64,000 nucleotides of DNA, from contig NZ_RXOZ01000011.1 in assembly GCF_003991205.1 (NCBI RefSeq), forward strand, positions 62,001 through 126,000. Reading direction: 5' to 3'. The stretch comes from Georgenia sp. SYP-B2076. GTDB lineage: Bacteria > Actinomycetota > Actinomycetes > Actinomycetales > Actinomycetaceae. Position numbers and translations under genes: made by a program. The notes beneath the pieces were generated by a model. That model saw nothing but the letters and a program-made list of their open reading frames with translations, made no database searches and had not been told where the DNA came from. Shown piece by piece: positions 51,188 to 60,027 of this stretch; positions within the stretch are counted from its first letter, which is position 1, and each line of letters opens with the position of its first letter.

Positions 51188-51606
51188 TCAGAAGCCGTAG
51201 TCGTCCCGGCTCGCCCAGCGCACGCCCTGGCGATGGCTGACGAGCACGGCGCGAACGTCCACCTTCTGCGCGCAGGCGTTGTGCGCGTGCGCAGCCAGAG
51301 CTGGTCCGCCGCGCTCAGCGAGGGGCCACCGTCACGCTCGAGTACCAGGATGACCGAACGGGCCTCCGCCAGCTCGGCGGCGTGGCCGACGAGTCTCGCG
51401 AACGCGCTTCCGTCCCCGGGTCCTGGTCGCGCCGGAAGGTCCTCGACGGGGATGACGAGGGGGCATGGACGCTGCGCCTCGTCGAGGAAGAACGTCCACA
51501 CCTGTCGGCGCAGGGCCGGGCCGATGCGGCCGGTGACGTGGCGCTCGACCGCCGCGTCGGTGGTCAGGGGCGCGCGGTGGGTCGCGTCGGGCGCGGGGCT
51601 GCTCAT
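51188..51606 (-). pseudogene. Uncharacterised actinobacterial protein, frameshifted
   Basis: The first two thirds read in one frame (DATHRAPLTTDAAVERHVTG, then TFFLDEAQRP and VILVLERDGGPSLSAADQLW). The natural continuation, AHNACAQKVDVRAVLVSHRQ followed by GVRWASRDDYGF and a stop at 51188, lies in another frame. The switch falls between about 51280 and 51305 and corresponds to one missing base. The uninterrupted frame instead runs into Arg/Thr-rich nonsense. I recall the restored protein as a small conserved family of unknown function in Actinobacteria. A sequencing error would explain it equally well. Confidence 0.6.
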
Positions 51607-51695
51607 GCCCTCACGATGACGGCGGCGGCGGGGTTGGTGCCGGCGACCTGGGGATGACCGCGGGCATCTGCGCCTGGGGACGGCGCGGGCACGCC

Positions 51696-53171
51696 CTACG
51701 GCACGGGCCAGGTGTGTACCGGTTCGTTGGCGTTCATGTGCTCCATGTACGCGCGGAGCATGGAGGTCAGGGCGTCCGGTCGGGCCTGCCCGCGGGCCTC
51801 GAACGACTCTGTGGCGGCGACCTGCCAGCTGGCGCCGTTCACCCGCAGCTTGGCGCGGGACTCGATGATGTCGAGGTAGCGGTCGGTGGCCTCGCCCGCC
51901 ACGCCGAGGCGTTCCAGGCCGCGCTGGGCCATCGGCAGGAGCGCGCGCAGGACGAGCTCGTCCCAGTCGACCTGCCCGACGCCCGGCCAGTACAGCCGCG
52001 CCGCCGCACCGTCGCGCGCGCCGGCGCGGAAGTTCTCACGCGCCGCCTCGAAGCTCATCCGCGACCAGACGGGCCGCTCGTCCACCACCATCTCGACGAC
52101 GACGCCGTAGAAGAAGGCCGCGTTGGCGACGACGTCGACGACGGTCGGGCCGGAGGGCAGCACCCGGTTCTCGACCCGGAGGTGCGGCTGGCCGTCCGAG
52201 ACGTCGTAGATCGGCCGGTTCCAGCGGTAGATGGTGCCGTTGTGCAGGCGGAGCTCGGCCAGCGTCGGCGTGCCGCCGCCGTCGAGGACGGCGAGCGGGT
52301 CCTCGTCGCCCACCTCCGGCAGCAGCGCGGGGTAGTAGCGCACGTTCTCCTCGAACAGGTCGAAGATCGAGTTGATCCACCGGTCACCGAACGGCACCAG
52401 GGGGCGCACGCCCTGGTTGCGCAGCTCAGGGGAGCGGGTGTCCGTGGCCTGGAGGAACAGCTCCGTGCGGGTCTCGGCCATGAGCTGGTGACCGAACAGG
52501 TACGGGGAGTTCGCGCCGAGGGCGAGCTGCGGGCCCGCGAGGACCTGCGCGGCGTTCCAGTACCGCGCGAAGCTGCCGGGGCGCACCTGCAGGTGCAGCT
52601 GGACCGACGTGCACGCGGCCTCGACGGCGATCGTGTCGGTGGACATCTCCAGGCGCTCGGGGCCCGGGATGTCCAGCATGATGTCCTCCCGGCGGGCCGC
52701 CAGGACCGCCTGGTCGAGCAGGCGGTAGCGGGCGTTGTCCGAGAACCAGGAGAAGCCGGGCTCCGGCCGCGGCAACGTCGGCAGGATGCCGATCATCACG
52801 ATGTCCGAGCCGACGTCGCCGGCACGGTCGCGGGCGTGGTTGAGGTTCTTGCGCAGGGCGCTCTCCAGCTGGAGCAGCGACTGCCCGTCGATGCGCCGCG
52901 GCTCGACGTTGAGCTCGATGTTGAACCGGCCCAGCTCGGTCTGGAAGCGCATGTCGTCGATGTGCTCGAGCACATCGGTGTTGTTCATCGCCGGGCCGAG
53001 GTCGCCGTCGACCAGGTCGAGCTCGATCTCCAGGCCGGTGCGCCACTCGTCCTCGACGAAGGACCCGGCGTCCAGCATCCGCTCGAGGGCGTCGAGGCAG
53101 CGCCGGACCGCGAGGCGGTACCGGGTGTGGTCGGCGCGGGTGTACACCTTCGCGCTGACGTCCTGGCCCAT
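51696..53171 (-). CDS. Glutamate-cysteine ligase-like (GCS2 family) protein
   Basis: A 491-residue ATP-grasp-like carboxylate-amine ligase of the glutamate-cysteine ligase superfamily. The acidic metal strand (GLEIELDLVDGD near residue 46), TELGRFNIELNVEP and LRVENRVLPSGPTVVDVVANAAF are characteristic. Such proteins ligate an amine to the gamma-carboxylate of glutamate. Actinobacteria rarely make glutathione, so gamma-glutamylcysteine for ergothioneine (EgtA-like) or another gamma-glutamyl amide is possible. GAAGGAGG precedes ATG 53171. No ergothioneine genes are adjacent, so the role stays open. Confidence 0.82.
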   Translation of the reverse strand: MGQDVSAKVYTRADHTRYRLAVRRCLDALERMLDAGSFVEDEWRTGLEIELDLVDGDLGPAMNNTDVLEHIDDMRFQTELGRFNIELNVEPRRIDGQSLLQLESALRKNLNHARDRAGDVGSDIVMIGILPTLPRPEPGFSWFSDNARYRLLDQAVLAARREDIMLDIPGPERLEMSTDTIAVEAACTSVQLHLQVRPGSFARYWNAAQVLAGPQLALGANSPYLFGHQLMAETRTELFLQATDTRSPELRNQGVRPLVPFGDRWINSIFDLFEENVRYYPALLPEVGDEDPLAVLDGGGTPTLAELRLHNGTIYRWNRPIYDVSDGQPHLRVENRVLPSGPTVVDVVANAAFFYGVVVEMVVDERPVWSRMSFEAARENFRAGARDGAAARLYWPGVGQVDWDELVLRALLPMAQRGLERLGVAGEATDRYLDIIESRAKLRVNGASWQVAATESFEARGQARPDALTSMLRAYMEHMNANEPVHTWPVP

Positions 53172-53295
53172 CTGGGCCTCCTTCGCTGATGGCGGGGCTG
53201 CGGCAAGGCCAGCATGAGCGGGCCGCGCCCGGCGCGCACGCCGGGCGCCAGGCAGGCCGGTCTGGCGGCGAGCACGCCAGGGGGAAGAATGGGCG

Positions 53296-55170
53296 GTGAT
53301 GAGCGCGGAGACACGGGCGCGGCACCGCTGGGAGTGGTGGCACCGCCAGACGACCACCACCCGGCGGGTGCTGCGAACCGTGGCGACCCTCCTCGTCACC
53401 GGGCTGGCCGCGCTCGTCTTCGGCGTCACCACCGCGAGTACCCACGCGTCGCTCGGCCCCCACGTGGCCGACTACCACGTCACCCTGGACCGGCAGGTCA
53501 CCATCGAGATGGGCCCCCTGGGTGCCCTGATCCTCGACTCGCCGCTCCCGTGGCCGCTCGGCGTCGACGTCGTCGTCGGGGAAATCCCCAGCGACCTTGA
53601 GAAGACCGTCTCGCCGGCGCCCGGCCTGGTCGCGGACCTGCACGCCTACGGCCAGCTCTTCAGCGAGCCGCGGGCGGCCGTCGCCGACGCCGTGCGCGGC
53701 CTGGTCGGCGACGCCCTCGGCCGCACGGTCGTGGCCTGGTCGGTCCTGCTCGTGCTCCTCGCCGCCGGCCGGCTCGCCTCCCACGGTCGCCTGCGCGAGG
53801 AGCTCAAGGCCGCGCTCGCCCGGCCCGGGGTCGGCGCGCTCGGGTCCGCGGCCACGCTCGCCATGGCGGCGGTCTTCGTCGTGCCCGCGATGGAGCAGGA
53901 CCAGGACCCCGGCTACAGCCCGGCGGTCCTCGACGGCACGCCCCTGGCGGGCGCGAGGATCACCGGGCGGCTGGCGGACCTCGTGAGCATCTACGGCGGG
54001 ACCGTCAAGGACGCGTACCTCGAGAACGAGGCGTTCTACAACGAGGCCTCCGCGAACCTCGCCGCGGCCTTCGACGCCGATCCCGCCCCCCGCGCGCCGG
54101 AGGACGCCGCTGCGCGGGACGCCGCGGGGGACGGTGCCGCCCCCGCGCCGGAGGGTGCCGCGCCCGCGCCGGACGGTGCCGCGCCCGCGCCGGACGGTGC
54201 CGCGCCCGCGCCGGACGGTGCCGCGCCCGCGCCGGACGGTGCCGCGCCCGCGCCGTCGGACGCCCCGCCCTCCCCGGCCGGCGCGCCCGGCCCGGGCTCG
54301 ACCACCACCTCGGCCGCCCCGAAGGGCGAGGCCCCCGATCCCGTCACCTTCGTGCTCGTCTCGGACCTGCACTGCAACGTCGGGATGGCGCGCGTGATCG
54401 CCGCCGCCGTGCACCACTCGGGGGCCGACGTGCTGCTCGACGCGGGTGACACCGTCATGAGCGGGACCTCCGCGGAGTCCTACTGTGTCGACGCCTTCGC
54501 CGGTGCGGTGCCCGACGGCGTCCCGGTGGTCGTCTCCTCCGGCAACCACGACTCCGTCACGACGGCGGAGCAGGAGCGGACGGTGGGGTGGACGGTCCTG
54601 TCCGGCAAGGTCGTCGACGTGGCCGGGATCAGCATCCTCGGCGACACGGACCCGACCCTGACCGCCGTCGGGGCCGGCACCCGGCCGGAGCGCCCCGAGT
54701 CCATCCCCGAGCTGGGGGAGCGGCTCGCGGGGGCCGCGTGCGCGGCGACCGACGCGGGCGCCCGGGTCGACCTGCTCCTCGTGCACAACCCCCGCGCCGG
54801 CACGGCCACAATGGACGCCGGGTGCGCCCGCCTGCAGCTGTCCGGGCACTGGCACCGCACCGAGGGACCGGAGGTCCTCGGCCGGGGGCTGCGCTACGTG
54901 AGCACGTCCACCGGCGGCGCGGCCGGGGGCGGGATGACCCTCGGCCCCCTTACCGGGGCTGCGGCGATCACGGTGCTGCGGGTGGACCGCACCACCGGCG
55001 CGCCGATGGACTACCGCATGATCGACGTCGGGACGGACGCCTCCGTGGCCCTCGGGCCGTGGCACACGTTCCCCGAGGTCCCGCAGGTCGGCGGTGACGG
55101 CGCGCCGCCGGTGCCCGACGGCGGCGCCGCGTCCCGGACGGCGACCGAGAAGCCGACGGACGTCCCGTGA
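53296..55170 (+). CDS. Membrane-anchored metallophosphoesterase
   Basis: A 624-residue protein with one hydrophobic segment near residues 25-47, two more at about 148-163 and 178-197, a low-complexity linker (270-345) and a calcineurin-like phosphoesterase domain. The two-metal motifs are SDLHC at 356, DAGD, GNHD at 416, VHNPRAG and GHWH at 517. The linker contains six copies of a seven-residue unit, listed separately. The catalytic domain probably faces outside. GTG 53296 and ATG 53299 are both possible starts after GGGGAAG. Substrate unknown. Confidence 0.87.
   Translation: MMSAETRARHRWEWWHRQTTTTRRVLRTVATLLVTGLAALVFGVTTASTHASLGPHVADYHVTLDRQVTIEMGPLGALILDSPLPWPLGVDVVVGEIPSDLEKTVSPAPGLVADLHAYGQLFSEPRAAVADAVRGLVGDALGRTVVAWSVLLVLLAAGRLASHGRLREELKAALARPGVGALGSAATLAMAAVFVVPAMEQDQDPGYSPAVLDGTPLAGARITGRLADLVSIYGGTVKDAYLENEAFYNEASANLAAAFDADPAPRAPEDAAARDAAGDGAAPAPEGAAPAPDGAAPAPDGAAPAPDGAAPAPDGAAPAPSDAPPSPAGAPGPGSTTTSAAPKGEAPDPVTFVLVSDLHCNVGMARVIAAAVHHSGADVLLDAGDTVMSGTSAESYCVDAFAGAVPDGVPVVVSSGNHDSVTTAEQERTVGWTVLSGKVVDVAGISILGDTDPTLTAVGAGTRPERPESIPELGERLAGAACAATDAGARVDLLLVHNPRAGTATMDAGCARLQLSGHWHRTEGPEVLGRGLRYVSTSTGGAAGGGMTLGPLTGAAAITVLRVDRTTGAPMDYRMIDVGTDASVALGPWHTFPEVPQVGGDGAPPVPDGGAASRTATEKPTDVP
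54133..54258 (+). repeat. 21-bp in-frame repeat, six copies (GAAPAPD)
   Basis: Six units of 21 bases begin at 54133, 54154, 54175, 54196, 54217 and 54238. The four central ones are nearly identical and encode GAAPAPD, and the outer ones end in E and S. The array extends the linker of the metallophosphoesterase and is likely to vary in copy number. Confidence 0.95.
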
Positions 55171-55227
55171 GCCGGGAGCGCCGGTGCCGCGGGTCGCATA
55201 CTTGAAGGCGCCAACCTGGGAGGTCTC

Positions 55228-56022
55228 GTGAGCCGGAAACGCATGTCGGCGGAGGTCGCGCGTCCGGGCGCGCCGGGCGCGCTGGGCGGGGAGCGCGACG
55301 GAACCGCCGGGATCCCGGACGCCGCCGTCGACGACCTCGACGTGAGCGACGAGGAGCTCGAGGCCCAGGTCGCCGCCCTCGACCCCGCGCGGCCCACCGA
55401 GCACCAGCTCGCCGGCGGGGCCCCGCGCGGGCTCGCCTGGCTGCTCACCATCGGCGGCGCCCTCGGCGCGTGGGCGGCCGTCATGCTCGTGCTCTCCGAG
55501 ATCGAGGTCGCCCGCGACCCCGATGCGGCCCTGGCCTGCGACTTCAACCCGTTGATCGGGTGTGGCACGTTCATCACCACCTGGCAGGCCCACCTCTTCG
55601 GCATCCCGAACGCGGTGGTGGGCACGGTCGCCTTCGCCGCGCTGACGGCCGTCGGCGTGATGCTGCTGGCGCGCGCCCGCCCGGCGCGGTGGTTCTGGGT
55701 CACGCTGACCGCCGCGGCCACGCTGGCGATCCTGTGGGTGTTCTGGTTCCAGTACCAGGCCCTCTTCAGCATCCGGGGGCTGTGCCCCTACTGCCTCGTG
55801 GTCTGGACCGTGATGATCCCGATCTTCGTCAACGTCTGGGCGCGCAGCCTTCAGGCGGGGCACGTCCGGGTCCCGGACCGCCTCCGCCGGACGCTGGTCC
55901 AGGACCGCCTCCGCCGGACGCTGGTCCAGGACCGCTGGATCATCGTCGCGGCCTGGTACGCGGCGGTCGTGCTGGCCGTCGCCTGGGTGTTCTGGGACCA
56001 GTGGCTCCTGCTGCTCGCCTGA
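55228..56022 (+). CDS. Vitamin K epoxide reductase (VKOR) family protein
   Basis: A 264-residue membrane protein with an acidic N-terminal cytoplasmic extension (1-65) and four to five transmembrane segments. The redox-active pair is CPYC at 186-189, and the loop cysteines are Cys104 and Cys112 (ACDFNPLIGCG). Bacterial VKOR reoxidises DsbA-like thiol oxidases using quinone and so drives disulfide formation in exported proteins. GGGAGG precedes the GTG start. A perfect 27-base duplication adds nine residues in the loop before the last segment. Confidence 0.92.
   Translation: MSRKRMSAEVARPGAPGALGGERDGTAGIPDAAVDDLDVSDEELEAQVAALDPARPTEHQLAGGAPRGLAWLLTIGGALGAWAAVMLVLSEIEVARDPDAALACDFNPLIGCGTFITTWQAHLFGIPNAVVGTVAFAALTAVGVMLLARARPARWFWVTLTAAATLAILWVFWFQYQALFSIRGLCPYCLVVWTVMIPIFVNVWARSLQAGHVRVPDRLRRTLVQDRLRRTLVQDRWIIVAAWYAAVVLAVAWVFWDQWLLLLA
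55876..55929 (+). repeat. Perfect 27-bp in-frame duplication in the VKOR gene
   Basis: The units 55876-55902 and 55903-55929 are identical and encode DRLRRTLVQ twice, followed by the DRW of what may be a third partial unit. The lack of any mismatch indicates a recent event. Confidence 0.95.
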
Positions 56023-56067
56023 GCCCGGCGCGGCCCTCGCGGGCGGTCACCCGCCCGGCGCCCGGTC

Positions 56068-56517
56068 TCAGGCGAGGGCGGGCGAGGCGAGCGCCGCTGG
56101 GACGTGGTCGCCGTGGCCCTCCTCGCGCAGGGCCTGGCGGACCTTCTCGGCCATCGCGTCGAGCTCGTGGCCGGGGACGTCGTGCCGGGCGTTGGCGAAG
56201 GTGAGCGACCGCTCGTCCCACGCCGGCAGCACGTGCAGGTGCAGGTGCTCCACCTCGAAGCCCGCCACGATGACGGCGGCGCGCGGCGCGCCGTAGGCGG
56301 ACTGCTGCGCCCGGCCGATCGTCTTGGCGACGACGGCGAGGTGCGCCACCACCTCGTCCGGGGCGTCGGTGTACTGGGCGAACTCCTCGCGCGGGACCAC
56401 GAGCATGTGACCGTCGGTGATCGGGGCGATGGTGCCGAAGACGGCGCACACGTCGTCCGCCCACACGAAGCGCCCGGGGATCTCGCCGGCGATGATCTTG
56501 CTGAAGACCGTGCTCAT
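56068..56517 (-). CDS. HIT-family protein
   Basis: A 149-residue histidine-triad protein, a nucleotide hydrolase or transferase acting on AMP-linked compounds. The triad is at His91, His93 and His95 (EHLHLHVLP), and the N-terminal FSKIIAGEIPGRFVW is typical of the Hint branch. AGGA precedes the ATG at 56517. It is separated from larB by 95 bases and faces the same way, so the two may be co-transcribed. Confidence 0.93.
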   Translation of the reverse strand: MSTVFSKIIAGEIPGRFVWADDVCAVFGTIAPITDGHMLVVPREEFAQYTDAPDEVVAHLAVVAKTIGRAQQSAYGAPRAAVIVAGFEVEHLHLHVLPAWDERSLTFANARHDVPGHELDAMAEKVRQALREEGHGDHVPAALASPALA

Positions 56518-56612
56518 GCCACCATCCTGGCACCGGCGGGGCCGGGCCCGGCCCACGAACGTCGGCGCGTCCACGGCCGGGACGTGCCGGCGGGCGGGCG
56601 CCTCCGATCTCT

Positions 56613-57380
56613 TCAGGGGCGGGGCGCCGCGATCTGGGCCGCGAGGTGGCCGCCGCCGTAGCCGTTGTCGATGTTGACCACGCCGACGCCGGGCGCGCAC
56701 GTGTTCAGCATCGTCAGCAGCGCCGCGAGACCCTGGAAGCTGGCGCCGTACCCGACGGACGTGGGCACGGCCACCACGGGTGCCGAGACGAGGCCGGCCA
56801 CGACGCCGGGCAGGGCGCCGTCCATGCCCGCGACGACGACGATCGCCGCCGCACGCCGCAGCGTGTCGACCCGGGCGAGGATGCGGTGCAGGCCCGCGAT
56901 GCCGACGTCGACGACCAGCTCGGTGCGCCGGCCCAGGTAGCGCGCGGTCAGCTCGGCCTCGCGCGCGACGGGCAGGTCGGACGTGCCGGCGCACGCCACG
57001 ACCACGAGTCCCCCCGTGGGCTCGGGCGGGGTCGGGGGCCAGGCCAGCAGACCGGCCTCGGGGACGTGGAGGGCGTCCGGGAGCACCTCGAGGACGGCGG
57101 CGGCGCGCTCGGCGTCGGCGCGGGTGAACAGCGTCCCGGTGGGATGGCCGGCGAGGTCCGCGTCCTGGCGGTGGCGCTCGGCGAGGGCGGCTGCGATGGC
57201 CCGCAGCTGCTCGGGGGTCTTGCCCTCGCAGTAGACGGCCTCGGGATAGCCGCGGCGGGCAGCGCGGTCGTGGTCGAGCTCGGCGACGCCGGGCACCTCG
57301 CCGCCCGGCTCGGGCGCTGCCGCGGGCCCGGGGGCGCCGTCGGCGGTGGCCTGGAGGGCGCCGGTGTGCGCGTCAGCCAC
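56613..57380 (-). CDS. larB: LarB, nickel-pincer cofactor carboxylase
   Basis: A 255-residue protein whose C-terminal half resembles PurE (VVVVACAGTSDLPVAREAE-type start, then VVVAGMDGALPGVVAGLV, VPTSVGYG and NIDNGYGGG). LarB carboxylates and hydrolyses nicotinic acid adenine dinucleotide in the first step of the lactate racemase cofactor. The N-terminal domain with AVYCEGKTPEQL is also characteristic. The GTG start at 57380 overlaps the larE stop by eight bases, so translation is coupled. No LarA racemase gene is in the window. Confidence 0.9.
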   Translation of the reverse strand: MADAHTGALQATADGAPGPAAAPEPGGEVPGVAELDHDRAARRGYPEAVYCEGKTPEQLRAIAAALAERHRQDADLAGHPTGTLFTRADAERAAAVLEVLPDALHVPEAGLLAWPPTPPEPTGGLVVVACAGTSDLPVAREAELTARYLGRRTELVVDVGIAGLHRILARVDTLRRAAAIVVVAGMDGALPGVVAGLVSAPVVAVPTSVGYGASFQGLAALLTMLNTCAPGVGVVNIDNGYGGGHLAAQIAAPRP

Positions 57381-58233
57381 GGGTGCCCACCTGGAGGAGG
57401 GGGAGGGTGAAGGCGCCGGACTGGATGCCCCGCAGGTCCACGACGACGTAGCGGAACCCGGCTGCCGTGACGCCGCGGTGGAGGGCCTCGCGCACCGGCT
57501 CCTCGGCGGCGCGCGGGATCTCCGCCGTCGGCAGCTCGATGCGGGCGATGTCGCCGTGGTGGCGGACTCGGCCATCGGAGAACCCGAGCTCGCGCAGGAC
57601 CTCCTCCGCGCGCTCGACCTGCCTGAGCTTCTCGGGGGTGACGTCCTGGCCGTGCGGGATCCGCGAGGCCAGGCACGGCGCGGCCGGCTTGTCGGCGACG
57701 GGCAGCTCGAGCACGCGCGCGACATCGCGGACCTGCGCCTTCGTCAGGCCGGCCACCGACAGGGGGCGCAGCACCCGGTGGTTGGTCGCCGCCTGGGAGC
57801 CGGGGCGGTCCGGGCGCTTCGCGTCGTCGGCGTTCTCGCCGTACGCGACGGCGGCCAGGCCGTGGGCGGCGACGAGGTCGTCGGAGATGCGGGTGAACAG
57901 CTCGTCCTTGCAGAAGAAGCAGCGGTCGACGCCGTTCTTGACGTACTGGGGGTTCTCGCCCTCGTGGGTCTCGATCTCGATCACCCGGGCGCCGATGAAG
58001 GCCGCCGTCTCGTGCGCCAGCGCACGTTCCGACCGGGCGAGCGAGGGGGAGACGCCGAGCAGCGCGACCACCTGCTCGGCCCCGAGCGTGCGCACGGCCA
58101 GCGCGAGGAGCAGCGCGGAGTCCACGCCCCCGGAGTACGCCACGCCCAGCGGGGCGGCGCCGGTGAGCTCGGCGCCCACGGCGTCGGCGAGGGCGAGTGT
58201 CTCCCCGCCCAGGTTGTCGAACCGTGCTGACAC
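57373..58233 (-). CDS. larE: LarE, ATP-dependent sulfur transferase
   Basis: A 286-residue PP-loop ATPase. The ATP motif is YSGGVDSA (33-40), and RCFFCKDELF and PCLASRIPHG are family signatures carrying cysteines. LarE adenylates the LarB product and inserts sulfur to form the thiocarboxylates of the nickel pincer cofactor. GGAGGAAGAC precedes the GTG. It is coupled to larB. LarC, which inserts nickel, is not encoded in this window. A role in other sulfur insertion is less likely given larB. Confidence 0.9.
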   Translation of the reverse strand: MSARFDNLGGETLALADAVGAELTGAAPLGVAYSGGVDSALLLALAVRTLGAEQVVALLGVSPSLARSERALAHETAAFIGARVIEIETHEGENPQYVKNGVDRCFFCKDELFTRISDDLVAAHGLAAVAYGENADDAKRPDRPGSQAATNHRVLRPLSVAGLTKAQVRDVARVLELPVADKPAAPCLASRIPHGQDVTPEKLRQVERAEEVLRELGFSDGRVRHHGDIARIELPTAEIPRAAEEPVREALHRGVTAAGFRYVVVDLRGIQSGAFTLPLLQVGTRG

Positions 58234-58385
58234 GTCTTCCTCCAGTTTTCGGTGCCTCCCGCAGTAGGACACCCTACGTCGGGTGCCCGGCCCTCCCGCG
58301 GGCGGTGGTGCGTGCGGGCGCCGGCGCCGCGGTGCTGCGACGTCGACGCCCGCCGGGGACTTCCGGGCACGTGCCCGGGGGTGAG

Positions 58386-59816
58386 TCAGCTCGCGGCGTC
58401 CTCCGGGTGGAGCTCGGCGTGACGCTTGGCGCGGTTGGCCTGGATGCCGACCATGATCTCCTGGAACTTGGCCTCGGTCAGCGGGTACCGGGACATGATC
58501 AGCAGGGCGACCAGGAAGAACGCCGCGGGCAGGATCGCCGCGGAGGTCTGGATGCCGTCGAGGACGGACTGGGGCTGGACGGCGAGCGTGCCGTCGTAGC
58601 CGACGATGCCCAGCGCGTAGGCTCCGATGGCCGCGCCGACCGCCTGGCCGACCTTGCGGATGAAGGAGAAGGCCGCGTAGGTCGCGCCCTCGGTGCGGAT
58701 GCCGGTCTTGAACTCGCCGTACTCGACGGTGTCGGCCTCCAGCGCCCACGTCATCGTGTTGAGCAGCGCCATCCCGAGCCCGATGAGGAACAGGCCGGCG
58801 AGGCTGACGAGCAGGCTGTTGGCCATGCCGAAGATCGCCGCGCCGACGACGGCGACGCCGGCCGCCGTCATGAAGCCGTGCTTCTTGCCCAGCTTGCGGG
58901 TCACGCCCGGGCCGAGCGGGCCGACGTACAGGACGGCACCGGTGGTGATGATGGTGACGACCGCGGCCAGCCAGTTGCCCGCCCCGGCGTACTGCGCGAG
59001 GGCGTGGTTGGCGATGTAGATGCCCAGGGCGGAGACGATGTTCTGGCCGATGAGGTAGAAGAGCGACGACGAGCACAGGCGCAGCAGCGGGCCGTTGTGC
59101 TTGAGGGTCTGGAGGGTCTCCTTGAAGCTGACCCGCTCGACCTCGCGGTAGACGGACTCCCTCGACGTGGCGAAGGTCGTCATGAACATGACCATGCCGA
59201 CCACGAGGAAGATCGCCGCGGTGACGAGGAAGGTCGTGGCCAGGTTGTCGGAGGCCTTGATCTGCGGGGCGAGGATCACCGAGAGCAGCAGGATCGTGGC
59301 GCCGGAGCCCACCATGCGGGCCGCGGACAGGCGCGAGCGGTCCACCGGGTTCTGGCTCATCGCGCCGGCGAGCGAGCCGTAGGGGATGTTCACCAGGGAG
59401 TACAGCAGCCCGAGGAGCGCGTAGGAGCCCACCGCCCAGACGATCTTCATCGAGTAGCTCTCGACGGGGATCCAGAACGCCAGGAGGTTCGAGGCGAGCA
59501 GGGGGAACGAGAACCACAGGATGAACGGCCGGAACTTCCCGAACCGGGTCATGGTGCGGTCGACCATGCGGCCGGCGAAGAGGTCGGCGAAGGCGTCCCA
59601 GATCTTGACGAAGAGGAAGATGCTCCCGGCGTGCGCCGGGCTGATCCCCACGACGTCGGTGTAGAAGACCAGCAGGAACAGGCCGGTCATCTGGAAGGCG
59701 ATGTTGCAGCCGGCGTCGCCCGCGCCGTAGCCCATGATCGTCTTGCGCGTGAGGTGGGGCCCCCCGGCGCTGGTAGCTGGCCGCCCCTGCACGGCGACAG
59801 ACGTTGCGGTGCTCAT
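58386..59816 (-). CDS. GPH-family sodium/proton:glycoside (hexuronide) symporter 1
   Basis: A 476-residue transporter of the glycoside-pentoside-hexuronide family with about twelve membrane segments. Diagnostic blocks are YGAGDAGCNIAFQM, the segment 2-3 loop with DLFAGRMVDRT, NIPYGSLAGAMSQNP and ALEADTVEYGEFKTGIRTEG. It is closely similar to the next gene. With a LacI regulator and uxaC nearby, a uronic-acid-containing substrate is likely. AGGAGAG precedes the ATG. It lies downstream of the second symporter but a terminator separates them. Confidence 0.9.
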   Translation of the reverse strand: MSTATSVAVQGRPATSAGGPHLTRKTIMGYGAGDAGCNIAFQMTGLFLLVFYTDVVGISPAHAGSIFLFVKIWDAFADLFAGRMVDRTMTRFGKFRPFILWFSFPLLASNLLAFWIPVESYSMKIVWAVGSYALLGLLYSLVNIPYGSLAGAMSQNPVDRSRLSAARMVGSGATILLLSVILAPQIKASDNLATTFLVTAAIFLVVGMVMFMTTFATSRESVYREVERVSFKETLQTLKHNGPLLRLCSSSLFYLIGQNIVSALGIYIANHALAQYAGAGNWLAAVVTIITTGAVLYVGPLGPGVTRKLGKKHGFMTAAGVAVVGAAIFGMANSLLVSLAGLFLIGLGMALLNTMTWALEADTVEYGEFKTGIRTEGATYAAFSFIRKVGQAVGAAIGAYALGIVGYDGTLAVQPQSVLDGIQTSAAILPAAFFLVALLIMSRYPLTEAKFQEIMVGIQANRAKRHAELHPEDAAS

Positions 59817-59888
59817 GTTCTCTCCTGAGTGGTGGGGCTCGGCTCCGGGCGTCGGTTGGCGCTGGGTCGGGGCTCGAGACGCGTTGCA

Positions 59889-59898
59889 CCATTTATCC
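59889..59898 (-). promoter_or_regulatory. Conserved promoter element before symporter 1
   Basis: On the minus strand GGATAAATGG matches GGGTAAATGG upstream of symporter 2 (61541-61550) at nine of ten bases. It is a likely -10 region. Just upstream, at about 59926-59953, TTGCC and TTGC half-sites recur, resembling the operator halves found before the LacI gene and uxaC. Confidence 0.4.
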
Positions 59899-59981
59899 GC
59901 CCCCGGGCCAGGCGCGCGCCAACACTTGCCGTCGGTTGCACGGTGGTTGCCGTTCGTTGTCCCGCAACCTGACGACGACGA

Positions 59982-60015
59982 GAGCCGTCCGCCGCACGGG
60001 TGCGGCGGACGGCTC
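59982..60015 (-). terminator. Terminator of symporter 2
   Basis: A perfect 15-base stem (59982-59996 with 60001-60015) over a four-base loop lies 12 bases past the stop codon. Confidence 0.85.
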
Positions 60016-60027
60016 GGTGCAGTCCTC

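Noticed and set aside
52426-55863. 1145-codon leftward frame
   Set aside because: Antisense to the metallophosphoesterase and VKOR genes; repeats in it merely mirror the GAAPAPD array.
58363-58378. Palindrome CCGGGCACGTGCCCGG upstream of larE
   Set aside because: A GC-rich palindrome without loop between larE and the symporter stop is likely by chance, and no second copy was seen.
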